Assembly: GCA_018398765.1 (NCBI GenBank)
Contig: JAHBMJ010000891.1
Coordinates: 1-29,871 of the forward strand
DNA from: Chromera velia
Lineage: Eukaryota > Sar > Chromeraceae
Length of the DNA stretch: 29,871 bases
Direction: 5' to 3'
This document shows, piece after piece, positions 1 through 8,263 of this stretch (positions are counted from its first letter, which is position 1; each line of letters starts with the position of its first letter). The position numbers were made by a program, and so were the translations under genes. The notes under the pieces are model-generated. The model made no database searches, was not told where the DNA came from, and saw nothing but the letters and a program-made list of their open reading frames with translations.

Positions 1-1
1 C

Positions 2-730
2 CCAATAAATTAATTTCCCTCTGAACCAAAAACGCAGACTTTGAGACGACCACTGCAGTTCAAGCTCATAGGCACGACCCCACTTTGTCCCCAAGATCAA
101 ATCATACTCATCCAGGTCGGCCAACATTACACCCACTGTCTCTTGATACCCCTGAATGTTGATCGGCACTGTGGGTGCACACTCACAGACCGACCGAGTC
201 TTCAAGGACTTGAGGGCACCGTGCAAGTTGACGGGTCGTCTCAATCTGCACACACGGAGATGGTGGGCATGGGCAAAACGACGGTCAAGATAAATATCAT
301 CTGCACGCGAATCAACCAAAACTCTGACAGGTACATCAGCCACTCGGCCTGAAAACACAAACAACCCCGGACGGACCCCTGTTTCATTTTCCTCCTCCTT
401 CATTTCCATTGGCACGTCTTCATTCTCAGGGCTTCCTCCCATCTCGGGGCACTGACCACAAGTTTCGAGTCCCTCTGCTCCTATCACCTCATCCGTCTCG
501 AAACCTCCGTAGATCGTTCGAACTCCCCTACCTGCCGGCTTCCTTCCACCTCTTCCTCTTCCTCTGGGACCACCGTCTCTGCGTCCCCCTCTCCACTGTG
601 ACTGGCCCAGAGGTGGCCATGCTTGGGCGGTCGGGAATGGAGCTCCAAACCCTCTGCGATCTCCCTGGTATCCGCCTCTGCCCTGCCACCATCCCCCCTG
701 CCTGAAGTCTCCACGGAATCTCCCGTAGTC
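2..730 (-). CDS. Linker and retropepsin-like aspartic protease of element A (partial)
   Basis: Same reading frame as gag, directly after its TAG, open without further stops to the window edge (about 243 codons). The first 70 residues are rich in Arg and Gly (GRGRGGRKPAGRG is seen), which suggests RNA binding. An acidic stretch follows, then a protease fold: VLVDSRADDIYLDRRFA supplies the active-site strand (Asp codon at 311-313), and YDLILGTKWG near 58-88 is the typical second conserved strand of Ty3-type proteases. The catalytic triplet reads Asp-Ser-Arg rather than the near-invariant Asp-Ser/Thr-Gly, so activity is doubtful. In the family this enzyme cuts Gag and Pol inside particles. The start is not a normal initiation site: expression would need stop readthrough, or the TAG is a mutation. 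RT would lie to the left of the window. Confidence 0.75.
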
Positions 731-1768
731 CTACGAGTCCTGAGGGTTCCCTCCGCCAGTGAGTCTCCGCATTCCAGAGAAGTTTCCGCCGAGTCCAGAG
801 AAGGGACCTGGACACTGCCTAGCAGTATGCCCTGCGAGGCGGCATCTGAAACACCTTCCCTCTGCAATGCAGAGAGACCTCTCTGCCGGTGTGAGTGGTG
901 GTGGGAGTTGACGAACCCCACACAGGTCCATGGGGACGGGCCCTTCCTCTTGTCCCAGTGGAGAGTTGCGTCGGGCACTCTCCCTACCACTCTCGAAGGC
1001 GCTCGGCCTTTGGAAGTCTCGTGTCCCGCCTCGCGGTCCTTCTCCACCAGAGAGAAAGACCTCAAGCTCGCTTGCCGTCTTCATGGCGATGACCAAGTTG
1101 ACCGGATGCGCCTTGTTTGTTTCAAGGCGGACATCTGCTGGCAAACCAGAGATGTAGTCTTCGACGATGTCTTCTTCGATCAACCGGCCCTTCAGTTTCG
1201 CGACAAGCGGCTTGAATCGCTTGTTGTAGTCGTCGACGCCAGCTCCAGTGCATCGGCACTTCTTCAGGTCCTTTCTGGCCTTCTGTCTGGCCAGTGTGTC
1301 TGAACAGTGCTCGATGAGGGCAGCCTTCAACGACTCCCAGTTCTGGAATGGTCCGTTCTCGACCTCATAGAGGTCAAACCATTCCTTCAGGTCCTGGGAC
1401 ATTCTGTTCTTTGCCACCAGTACCTTGTCCAGGTCCAACACTTTCTCAAGTTTGTAGAAGTCTTCTACGTCTTTCAACCACCTGGTCAGCTTGGCTCGCA
1501 CTCCAGAGAACAGAGCAGGGGCCTCGCACAGCTTCATGTAGTGCGACGAGGACGCGGTTGTACTTTGGGCTGGCACAATGGCAGGTGACGTCACCGTTGC
1601 CTGGACAGATTCCTGAGGGGCTTGAGAAACAAGTAATTGCAGAGTTTCTCCATGCAGGTTTTGCGTCGCCTGCATAGAGTCAATCCGCTGAGACAGTCCT
1701 TCAATGGCCCCGACGATCTGCAGAATCCCCGGAGCCGGTACATCCTCTGTCACACCTTCCATCGACAT
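731..1768 (-). CDS. gag: Gag polyprotein of element A
   Basis: A 345-residue ORF. Residues 1-70 are a low-similarity N-terminal part. The middle contains a retrotransposon-Gag capsid-like region with ALFSGVRAKLTRWLKDVEDF, then a W and Y-rich helical stretch and FKPLVAKLKG. Residues 306-319 form a CCHC zinc knuckle (CFRCRLAGHTARQC), which binds element RNA in the nucleocapsid part. It would act in cytoplasmic virus-like particles that package the element's RNA. The ORF ends at TAG (731-733), but the same frame stays open beyond it into an RGG-rich linker and a protease domain. The ATG follows a leader about 400 nt from the LTR, a usual spacing. Function is from family resemblance of the knuckle and capsid-like region; I am confident it is Gag. 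Confidence 0.85.
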   Translation of the reverse strand: MSMEGVTEDVPAPGILQIVGAIEGLSQRIDSMQATQNLHGETLQLLVSQAPQESVQATVTSPAIVPAQSTTASSSHYMKLCEAPALFSGVRAKLTRWLKDVEDFYKLEKVLDLDKVLVAKNRMSQDLKEWFDLYEVENGPFQNWESLKAALIEHCSDTLARQKARKDLKKCRCTGAGVDDYNKRFKPLVAKLKGRLIEEDIVEDYISGLPADVRLETNKAHPVNLVIAMKTASELEVFLSGGEGPRGGTRDFQRPSAFESGRESARRNSPLGQEEGPVPMDLCGVRQLPPPLTPAERSLCIAEGRCFRCRLAGHTARQCPGPFSGLGGNFSGMRRLTGGGNPQDS

Positions 1769-2176
1769 ATGGAGTCGACAGGTGGTAGACTGAACCAGTC
1801 TGAGTACACTGAATTCAACAAGAGCGCTCTCCCTTAAGTGAGGGTGGAACGAGGCTCTGAACTACCAGATGTAAGCTGTTTTACGGGAGTCTTAGTAATA
1901 TCAGATACAGGTGGTTAAAGTCTGACAGACATCGGTTGGTGTGGTCTAGCAGTTAATATCAATCTCGAGCATTCTTAGTGATGACGTCAAGCAGACACAT
2001 CAAGCATGCACTTCACTAAAATCACTTAATGAAAGCATGCCCGACTTCACGATGCGCGGCCTCGTGATACACCCACGCACGCTATGTGGCCCGGGTCCCC
2101 CGTCCGGCCCACATCTGCCTGACGCTTGCCAGCCCTTTATTACTCAGTCTTCTTATTAGGCGGAATGCCCCTCACA
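1769..2176 (-). other. Leader between LTR and gag of element A
   Basis: About 400 nt with no convincing ORF. Its position between the LTR and the gag ATG makes it the 5' untranslated leader, where packaging signals usually sit. It includes two GCATGC palindromes (2005 and 2034 areas), a TGACGTCA-like octamer near 1980, and a GC-rich patch at about 2050-2110. No further structure could be supported by eye. Confidence 0.5.
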
Positions 2177-2179
2177 CCA
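2165..2179 (-). promoter_or_regulatory. Possible primer binding site of element A
   Basis: Read on the minus strand the bases after the shared repeat are TGGTGTGAGGGGC. A PBS normally starts TGG, the complement of tRNA CCA, followed by the complement of a discriminator base and acceptor stem. Here that would be a tRNA ending CCCTCAC-A-CCA, which has a plausible acceptor-stem shape. No tRNA set is available to confirm it. Confidence 0.35.
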
Positions 2180-2794
2180 GACGGAGTCTGTTGGTGGCTC
2201 TAGCACCGTAGTCAATCCTAGCCTATAGAGCTCCTTTTCCCGTAGTCGAACCTATCTTAGAGCTCCGTGTCTGCTGATTGCTTGCAGGAGTCAAGGCTAG
2301 TCTGGACAGAAGGAGAGAGACACCGAGCTTGAGGGTAGAGAGAGAGTCCCGTGAGAGAGTCCTGACTGGTCGTCCCAGCCTCCTCCTCGCGTTGGGTGGT
2401 TGGGGTCAGATCGTAGTCGTCGGCTGCTCCATACGTTTCCCCTGTCCGGTTCGCCACGCGCGCGCAGAGGTTGCTATGCACACGCAGGGCTCGCCACGCG
2501 CGCGCAGAGCTCGCTGGGTGTTGCACTGTTGCATAAAAGCAGAGCTCGCTGGGTGTTGCACTGTTGCATAGAAGTCTTATACTTAACGTTATGCAATAAG
2601 TCATATACGATTATTATCGGATTGTTTTATAGTTAGGCTAAGCGTCTGACTCATGACGTTGCATTGTTGCAATGGTGCATTGTTGCATAATATTATAGTG
2701 TACCTTCTGTATACTGAACCTATTCAACCTAAATTATATAGCATGTCTTAGGATCTTGTTTACTGGTCTTGATTCTACTAAGTTCGACAGAACA
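2177..2794 (-). repeat. Long terminal repeat, inner copy (3' LTR of B, apparent 5' LTR of A)
   Basis: Direct repeat of 8261-8878, same length, with 11 differences by hand count, almost all transitions. On the minus strand it begins TGTTCTGTCG at 2794, abutting a polypurine tract. The inverted dinucleotide ends TGTT...AACA are found if the other end is placed at 2189. However, the two copies stay identical for 12 more bases to 2177 (GACTCCGTCTGG on the minus strand), so the exact border is uncertain. The repeat contains GC-rich CGCGCGC stretches, 35-bp tandem sub-repeats and several TTGCA-rich segments. LTRs carry the promoter and polyadenylation signals of the element. Confidence 0.9.
2504..2573. 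repeat. Two 35-bp tandem sub-repeats inside the LTR
   Basis: Two adjacent copies with period 35 (2504-2538 and 2539-2573) share GAGCTCGCTGGGTGTTGCAC and TGTTGCATA. The same pair occurs in the other LTR at 8588-8657. Tandem repeats in an LTR often act as enhancer-like promoter elements; that role is inferred here. Confidence 0.8.
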
Positions 2795-2796
2795 TA

Positions 2797-2808
2797 TCTC
2801 CCTTCCTC
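2797..2808 (-). promoter_or_regulatory. Polypurine tract of element B
   Basis: On the minus strand this is GAGGAAGGGAGA, two bases from the LTR start TGTT. A purine run immediately upstream of the 3' LTR primes plus-strand DNA synthesis in LTR retrotransposons, so this marks 2177-2794 as the 3' LTR of element B. The tract and the first bases of the LTR recur, 21 of 22 bases identical, at 2838-2859. Confidence 0.75.
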
Positions 2809-2809
2809 A

Positions 2810-5800
2810 AGACGTCATTCCACGGACGTCTAATTAAGACAGAACATATTTCCCTTCCTGTAATGAAACGTACGCCTGCAAATTCTGAAAAAGATGAGGG
2901 TCTAGAATTGGAAACAGGTCGAGAAAATGGTAAGGTGTGCGCGGGCTTCTGTCTCTGCGTGAGATCTGGGGCGTCGCCTGTATGGTCGGACCCGCGGATC
3001 CCTGTAACTGGGATCATGTGGTATCAGACTGAGCAGTGGCAGTGAGCGCCGTCTCGGCCGTCTCCTTCTGCGAAGTGGCACCTTATTTCCGCCTTATACG
3101 AGAAGGTGCATGATGGTGCTTTCCTATTGCTTTGACTTCCGCGCGGCGAGCCACGCGGGCGCTGTTCGCAACTCCCTGTCCTGTCGCATAGTCTTCCACT
3201 TGAAGACTACGCGCCTGTCGGTCTTCCGTAGTCTTCCGTCTCGGGTGCTCGTGCAGGATGCGTTGGTCTGGTCGGGTCTCTGCTCCTCCCATACGGGTCA
3301 GTGTGTTCCAGATATGACAGCTCAAGTCATCAGGATCCGTGTCGCCTCTTCAACTCGTCTCTTTCGAAGCGTTTGTTGGTAACCAGCTTCTCGTGAGAGG
3401 CTGCTGTTCTTTTTCTGGAAGCAGGAGGCTCGAGCTGATCGACTGGTCCGTCTTTGAGTCTGATCGGTTCTCCTTCCTGTACAGGTGAGTTTCGTCCGAG
3501 CCGTCTGAGTGCGTCTTCACATCCCATCCTTTCCTGTTTCGTGCAGATGGCCCTGATGACCTGTTCGTCCGGGGTCTTGCGTTCTTGCTTGCGGGTGATC
3601 TCCCGGATTTCTCCTGGTTGGTCTGGGGCGCCTTCCCCGTTCGTTCGGCAACGTCGCCACGGGTGCGTTGTCGGTCTCTCCGTGTGCTGGGTCTTCTGGG
3701 TGTGCGCCTCGTCTTGCTTCGTCCTTGGTCGTCTGGGCGTTCTTCTATTGGAATGGTCCGTTGGCTCGTAGGTCGCCCCGGCGCTTGTAAGTGGCATTGC
3801 TGTGGTCCTTGCATTTTCCCTTCGTTTGCTGGTCACGGGTGGCCAGCCCGCAAGTCAGCAAGCGTCGGTACTTCTGCTCTTCCTTTTGTCGTAGTTCACG
3901 ACTTTAAAAATAGTCGGCAGACACGAGCAGACACGTGGCAGTCACATGGCAGACCGATTGATGCATACATGCAGCTGGCATCATTTATGTGAAATTAAAT
4001 TTGCTTCGTAATCTCTTTTCGTTTCCTGGTTGCTTCCTCCAGGTTTATTTTTCTGTAAGGGCGAGTCTAGGGCCCGCGACCCTAACTGCCCGGCCGAGTC
4101 CCTGTTACTGCTTTTTCAACTGTGTATTTTGGTTAAGGCCTCAGTTCAACTGAGCCTTCTCGACGAGGATCTCGATGTGGTTTAGCTACCGACCCCTCTT
4201 TCGTGTGTGCGTGGGTGTGTTTTCTTTTGCCTGCGTATTTCTGAGGGCAGCCTATCCGTTTCAGAGAGGGACGGATACCTCGGAAGAGAGGGGGCCGCCC
4301 TCTAATCCGTCGGTGCAAGGGCCTTCGCACTTGCCCTAGCGAGTACTCCGCGTCGGGGCTTTGTCCCTTTGGGGCTCGCTCGCACAGGGTCGGCATTCCT
4401 AGTCGCGGCCTGGGGCCCTAACTGTTTTTTGTTTCTTTTTCTTCTGTCTTCTTTGTTTGCAGATCTGATGTTGCGTGGTTGGGTCTAGTGTCTTCCTGGG
4501 TCTTTTCGGTCGACGGTAAGCTTTGTTAGTCTTTCCTTTCTCTTTGTCCTTTATTCCTTGGGTGAGAGGAGTGATGACTTCCTCTCTCTCATCTGTTTGT
4601 TAGTTGGCGTTTTCAGCGGTTTTATTTTCTTTAGTTGTTTGGCGGTAGTTGAACGTTCACTGGGTTTCAATCTGCTTGCTTGCTCTTTTGGGAACTCTCC
4701 AATGTCTGATTGGGTGTGTGACTTAGCACAGGTTCAGTTCCCGGCGCTGTGCGGCCTTTGCAAGTGCCTCGCAGATTGTCTTTGTCTTTGCGAGGTCATT
4801 CTTGGAAGTCCACGCTTCTTTTCCTTTCCTTTCCTTACTTCCCCTTCCCTTCATGTGGTCTTTCTGCAGCAATTGTGTGCGCGTTGCTTCGAGACGGAGA
4901 TAGACGGTTCTCATTTGAAGGTCAGTCACATAGGTCAGTCGCTCAGCCTGTGCTGATCCCTTCAGATGGCAAGGTTTTTCTCCCGCTTCCCCCTTTTGTC
5001 TTCTTTGATTTCTTCCCAACTCTTGTTGTCTAATAGACCTCGTAAGCTTCTCCTGGTGCGTGCAGAGCGATTTGCATCCTGGGTGGCGTTTCAGGTTTAC
5101 GACCGAATGAGGAGACGGTGGGAGACAGCATGAAGGTCAGTCGTTTCTACTGCTTGTCATTCGATGAGCTTGTCCTGCCTTTACTCCCTTCTTACTCCTG
5201 TCTCCTTCTTTTCTCCTCGTTGCTTGGAGTCAGCTAGAGCGTGTGCGTTGCCTGTTACTTGTGAGAGGCCGTAAGTGACGTATGATGCTGTGTAGGCAGG
5301 GAGAGGAGAGTGGAGACGCCCTTTTTTTGTTGCGAAGGTCAGGCATTCTCTTTCCCTAGCTCTTTCCCTGTCCTTAATCGTTCCGTCTGCGATTGCCATG
5401 TGCTTCTTCACTCTTCCCCTGCTTGCCTACGTTCTTCCAGGGTAAGATACTTGCCGTCGGGCTTATTGTTCTTGGTTTCATGACCAGTTTGCACCCTCCG
5501 TGCCTCAGGTCTCTGGCTTTGTATCGGGTGGTGCGCTGAAGGTCAGTCATTTTTACCCCAGGTGCCTCCGATCGCGTTTTTCTCAAGCTTTGGCTGCGGC
5601 GGGTGCTTTCCTTTGTTTTTCCTTTTCATCTCGCTTCTTGAGGCTCGGTTTGCTTTGTGAGATCGGCTTCTCCGGCTCTTGTTTCTTTCGCTCTTGCTCC
5701 TCTTTGTAGGGCCAAACCGGTAGCATGGAAAGAGAGAGAAAAGTAAGTGGATCAGGTTGACGCTGAATTGTCGCTTGCCCTCATTGTTTCTGGCCGTCCC

Positions 5801-5939
5801 TCTTTCTCCGATTTTTACCTTGCTCGTGCAACTGTTTTCCTTTCCTTGTTTGTTTCTTTTCTTGCATTTATTCTCTCTTTCAGAACTCGACAAAACGGCG
5901 GGGAAGCGTGCCTTCCGGAGTAGGAGAGACGGTGCGTTT
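2810..5939. other. Unassigned 3 kb interior of element B
   Basis: No recognisable domain. Minus-strand ORFs up to 168 codons (3330-3836) are very Arg-rich and of odd composition. From about 4420 to 5940 the plus strand is pyrimidine-rich and holds several acceptor-like (CTGCAG, TTTGCAG) and donor-like (AAG/GTCAGT at 4920, 5134 and 5538) sites that delimit open segments of 50-70 nt. These could be antisense host exons, captured gene fragments or chance products of the pyrimidine bias. An inverted repeat TATCCGT/ACGGATA lies near 4251-4277. Confidence 0.4.
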
Positions 5940-6464
5940 TCACCCATTCACTCCCCTTGCTCTGCCTCGTTTATTCAGAAATGCGGCCACCAGGTCCGGG
6001 CAATTCATTTCCTTTTCTGGAGTCCAGTAGAGGCTTCCGTAGTTTTTGTACTTCAGCAGGTATTCAGTCTCTCCCTTCCTCACTCTCCTTCCACACACTT
6101 CTTCCACTCTGTATTCTCTCAGGTACTCTTCTTTCCTCTCCATTCGCTTACCCAATTTCTCGTCTTCGTTTCTTTTCAAGGCTTTTCAGGCGACCTTGAT
6201 ATATCCTTTCTTGTGGCAGTAGTTGCATTCTTATGTCGAACGGAACAGTGCAGCCCTGTGAGTTGTGAAGACGCCTCCACACCGGTCACATTCTGTTCTG
6301 TTTTGAAGAATCCCCGCTGTCATATCGGCTATGTCTGCAGCGTCGGTTCCATCGGGTCTTGTAGCTGCTCCGGTTGAGGGAGGCTCTGGTCGGCGAAGTC
6401 CATACTTGTTGGAAGGTGAGGACGGGAGCGGGGTGTAGGTCAGGTCCGTGGGAGACGCTGTCAC
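5940..6464 (-). pseudogene. Gag C-terminus of element B: CCHC remnant joined to a chromodomain
   Basis: One minus-strand frame runs from 6464 to 5940 interrupted only by TAA (6231-6233) and TGA (6186-6188). It holds a Pro/Ser/Thr-rich stretch, a first Cys pair (CDRCGG), then CNYCHKKGYIKVA whose spacing is that of a CCHC knuckle, with Tyr for His and the TGA exactly where the fourth Cys belongs. About 25 codons on, 5970-6116 encode a chromodomain: REYRVEEV, then TEYLLKYKNY, then YWTPEKEMNCPDLVAAFL. The three positions expected to form the methyl-lysine cage are all Tyr. Chromodomains in chromoviruses sit at the end of integrase and steer insertion to marked chromatin; here it directly follows the nucleocapsid. 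An internal deletion of pol or a Gag-chromodomain fusion are both possible. Confidence 0.75.
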
Positions 6465-6597
6465 ATGTTTCTTCTTTCATTCCGGCAGTGTCTTCTCTTG
6501 GAGCCCCCTCCAAGGCGGCAACCCCGCAAGAGATGCTTGCAGTTACAGAGAGGCAACGCTTGGCCTCTTGTAACAGCCCTTGGAAAGTTTCATGAGT
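6286..6597 (-). pseudogene. Frame-shifted continuation of gag of element B
   Basis: After the Gag frame of element B stops at 6590-6592, the frame beginning at 6597 continues with THETFQGLLQEAKRCLSVTA, which reads as the natural helical end of a Gag capsid domain. The switch lies at a run of five A on the coding strand, so one inserted base (or a +1 frameshift) explains it. This frame later loses sense, and the knuckle/chromodomain frame overlaps it from 6464, so at least one further indel is likely. Assignment rests on composition and continuity. Confidence 0.5.
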
Positions 6598-7522
6598 TTT
6601 TCGCTCGCAGAGTCACCCTCACCATCCCCTCATTTAACCCCTTGAAGAAGTATCTCATAGCTTGAGAGGAGTTCGCGTTCTTTCCGCTTTCTATGCAGAG
6701 GTTTCTATATCTGGAGGCGAAGTCTTCGAGGGACTCGGTCAGTTTCTGTTTAAGGGTGAAAAGTTTCTCTTCTGTCGAGTCCCGGTCTTCCGCTGTCAGT
6801 GCAAATTCTTGCATGAACTGATCTTCAAGCTCATTGATGTTGTTGAATCGTAGCAAATCAGTCAGTGGCAACTGGTCGTACCATACTTTTGCCTTCGCAG
6901 TCAATGTAGACGGGAAGTGGATGTCTCTGAAGTCGGAAAAGTTCCACCCCATCCTCTCGTAGAGTCTCGTGATTCGTGTCCAGTAAGTGATCGTCTGTGC
7001 ACGTTCCCCTGAGAAAGTGGGCAGATCTGTTTTGATCTTGAGCGAGGAATCATTCCACCCTCCCGTCTGTGGGCGGTTCCCTCCTTGTGAGGCGGGATAG
7101 AGGTCTCCATGTTCATCTATCTTGAATGTGATCCCTTGTTTTTGCAGCTCAATCAAGACTCGCGGGTCGACGACGGAAAGTCCCTGGGACTGTCTGGGTT
7201 GGGCGGAGTTCTCTTGGGGGCCCGCTGCAGGTGGGTTCGGATTTTGGTAGTTATGTGCGGGTTGTGGGTTTTCTGCGTTGATCATTTCCACGTCCTGCTG
7301 CTGTTCTTGCTGCTGGGGTTCTTCTTCCGGGTTCGGCAAGCGATTTTGTTGCTCAGGATGCGCCTCCGGCATTTCCGGGTTGGGCCCCTGTGGAGGTGCT
7401 GCTTTCGCTTTTGGCTGGCATTTCGCCTTTGCCTTCGCTTTTGCTTTGGCTGCTGCTGGGTTGTTCTTTGCTTTCGCTTGGGCTTTCGCCTTTGCTTTCG
7501 CGCTTGCGTTTCCGGGAGGCAT
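6590..7522 (-). CDS. gag: Gag of element B
   Basis: A 310-residue ORF from the first ATG at 7522. Residues 1-55 are an Ala/Lys repeat (many AKAKAK units), followed by a Pro/Gln/Glu-rich linker. The second half carries a retrotransposon-Gag domain: DLPTFSGERAQTITYWTRI, then AKVWYDQLPL, a short helical linker, FMQEFALTAED, and SLEDFASRYRNLCIESG. LPTFSG followed by a Trp, and the later FxxRYRxL pattern, are hallmarks of Ty3/gypsy-type Gag. It would form virus-like particles. It differs strongly from Gag A even though the LTRs match. The ORF lacks its knuckle, which lies in a different frame downstream. The open frame extends to 7561 with a non-ATG start. Confidence 0.8.
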   Translation of the reverse strand: MPPGNASAKAKAKAQAKAKNNPAAAKAKAKAKAKCQPKAKAAPPQGPNPEMPEAHPEQQNRLPNPEEEPQQQEQQQDVEMINAENPQPAHNYQNPNPPAAGPQENSAQPRQSQGLSVVDPRVLIELQKQGITFKIDEHGDLYPASQGGNRPQTGGWNDSSLKIKTDLPTFSGERAQTITYWTRITRLYERMGWNFSDFRDIHFPSTLTAKAKVWYDQLPLTDLLRFNNINELEDQFMQEFALTAEDRDSTEEKLFTLKQKLTESLEDFASRYRNLCIESGKNANSSQAMRYFFKGLNEGMVRVTLRAKNS

Positions 7523-8027
7523 TCTGGGATGCTTCTTTAGCCAGACAGGAAGGACAGTCAATCACTGGGCAAACGTACTGGTCTTTGGGTTCGATGTAGA
7601 TAGGTAGAAGGTGGGAGTAAGTCGATAAGCCTCTCTCTTGGGTTTGGGTGTCCAGAGCAAGGGCTTGGTGGATTTGTTTGGACAGCCGGTGATGCGCCAG
7701 GAAATGGGAGACGTACTGATCTAGTATGAAGGTGTTAAGACCTTCAGTAGTCTGAGTGAAGGCGAGGTTGGCTTTCAGAGTCCTCTCTGCCACCTCCTTT
7801 GCTTTCTCCTTTGGGTCTTGAATCAAGTAGTCGCGTGAACGCCTACACAGGACTGCGTTTGGTCCTGGTGTGTTCACTCTCAGACTGCTCGATATGGTGT
7901 CTGCAGGTTGATGTCCCTTTTTGTCAAGAAAGGTACAAAAAAAATTGCAGCGCTTCGCGGTGTGGTTCGGTTTGGGTTTTCCTCCTGAGGATCTCAGTCG
8001 CTGGCCAACTGAGTTCGTCCGAGAGAA
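7353..8027 (-). CDS. Unknown ORF overlapping the 5' end of gag B, without ATG
   Basis: Open from 8027 to a stop at 7353, about 224 codons with no ATG, in a different frame from gag B and overlapping it by about 170 nt. The first 155 residues have convincing protein composition: TERT-free, helix-rich text such as DYLIQDPKEKAKEVAERTLK and YVSHFLAHHRLSKQIHQALA, then CPVIDCPSC, which could bind a metal, and a basic RKRKRE cluster that could be a nuclear signal. The last 50 residues are an out-of-frame reading of the Ala/Lys repeat. It is probably the true N-terminal (matrix-like) part of Gag B joined to the main ORF by a frameshift or by a lost base in the repeat. No family was recognised. Confidence 0.5.
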   Translation of the reverse strand, partial: FSRTNSVGQRLRSSGGKPKPNHTAKRCNFFCTFLDKKGHQPADTISSSLRVNTPGPNAVLCRRSRDYLIQDPKEKAKEVAERTLKANLAFTQTTEGLNTFILDQYVSHFLAHHRLSKQIHQALALDTQTQERGLSTYSHLLPIYIEPKDQYVCPVIDCPSCLAKEASQNASRKRKRESKGESPSESKEQPSSSQSKSEGKGEMPAKSESSTSTGAQPGNAGGAS

Positions 8028-8245
8028 TCAAGCAGCGCTGCGCGGCTTGGTCTGGTTTGGGTTTCTGCTGGCGTGGTTCGACTTGGCGTCCGACTCTGTC
8101 CGGAAGGGTCGCCTCTCGCTGGCAGGTCACCACGTGTTCCGTCACTACCTACGAGCACGCTTGGCTCTAAGGTGCGCCGGAGTATCAAGGGTTCTGAGGG
8201 TTCAAGTCTTTAAGGGTCTGTGGTATCTAGTCAGTGCCTAGCGTT

Positions 8246-8263
8246 GGTTTCACGTCGATCCCA
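8246..8263 (-). promoter_or_regulatory. Possible primer binding site of element B
   Basis: Directly inside the 5' LTR, the minus strand reads TGGGATCGACGTG. TGG is the expected start of a PBS. It differs after TGG from the matching position of element A (TGGTGTGAGG), which suggests a different primer tRNA or mutational change. Confidence 0.35.

Larger units (their letters stand above)
1..2794 (-). mobile_element. LTR retrotransposon element A (Ty3/gypsy-like), 5' part only
   Basis: Read on the minus strand this segment has the order expected of the first third of an LTR retrotransposon: LTR (2794 to 2177), a possible primer binding site starting TGG at 2179, a leader of about 400 nt, gag from the ATG at 1766-1768, a CCHC knuckle, then an aspartic protease domain reaching the left edge. 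Reverse transcriptase, RNase H, integrase and the other LTR would lie outside the window. The Ty3/gypsy assignment is inferred from the Gag architecture and protease motifs; no RT is visible to confirm it. The LTR is shared with element B. Confidence 0.75.

Noticed and set aside
484-1065. 193-codon and other ORFs overlapping gag A in other frames
   Set aside because: Shadows of the gag/linker frame; Arg/Ser-rich composition and no motif.
3330-3836. 168-codon minus-strand ORF inside element B
   Set aside because: Highly Arg/Thr-rich, low-sense composition, overlapped by an equally long ORF in another frame; no domain. Left as unassigned interior.
6186-6188. Selenocysteine codon in the zinc knuckle
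   Set aside because: The neighbouring His is also lost and another stop lies 14 codons upstream, so decay is simpler; kept only as a check in the findings.
7278-7607. Phe/Ala/Cys-rich plus-strand ORFs resembling membrane proteins
   Set aside because: Antisense readings of the Ala/Lys and Gln repeats of gag B.
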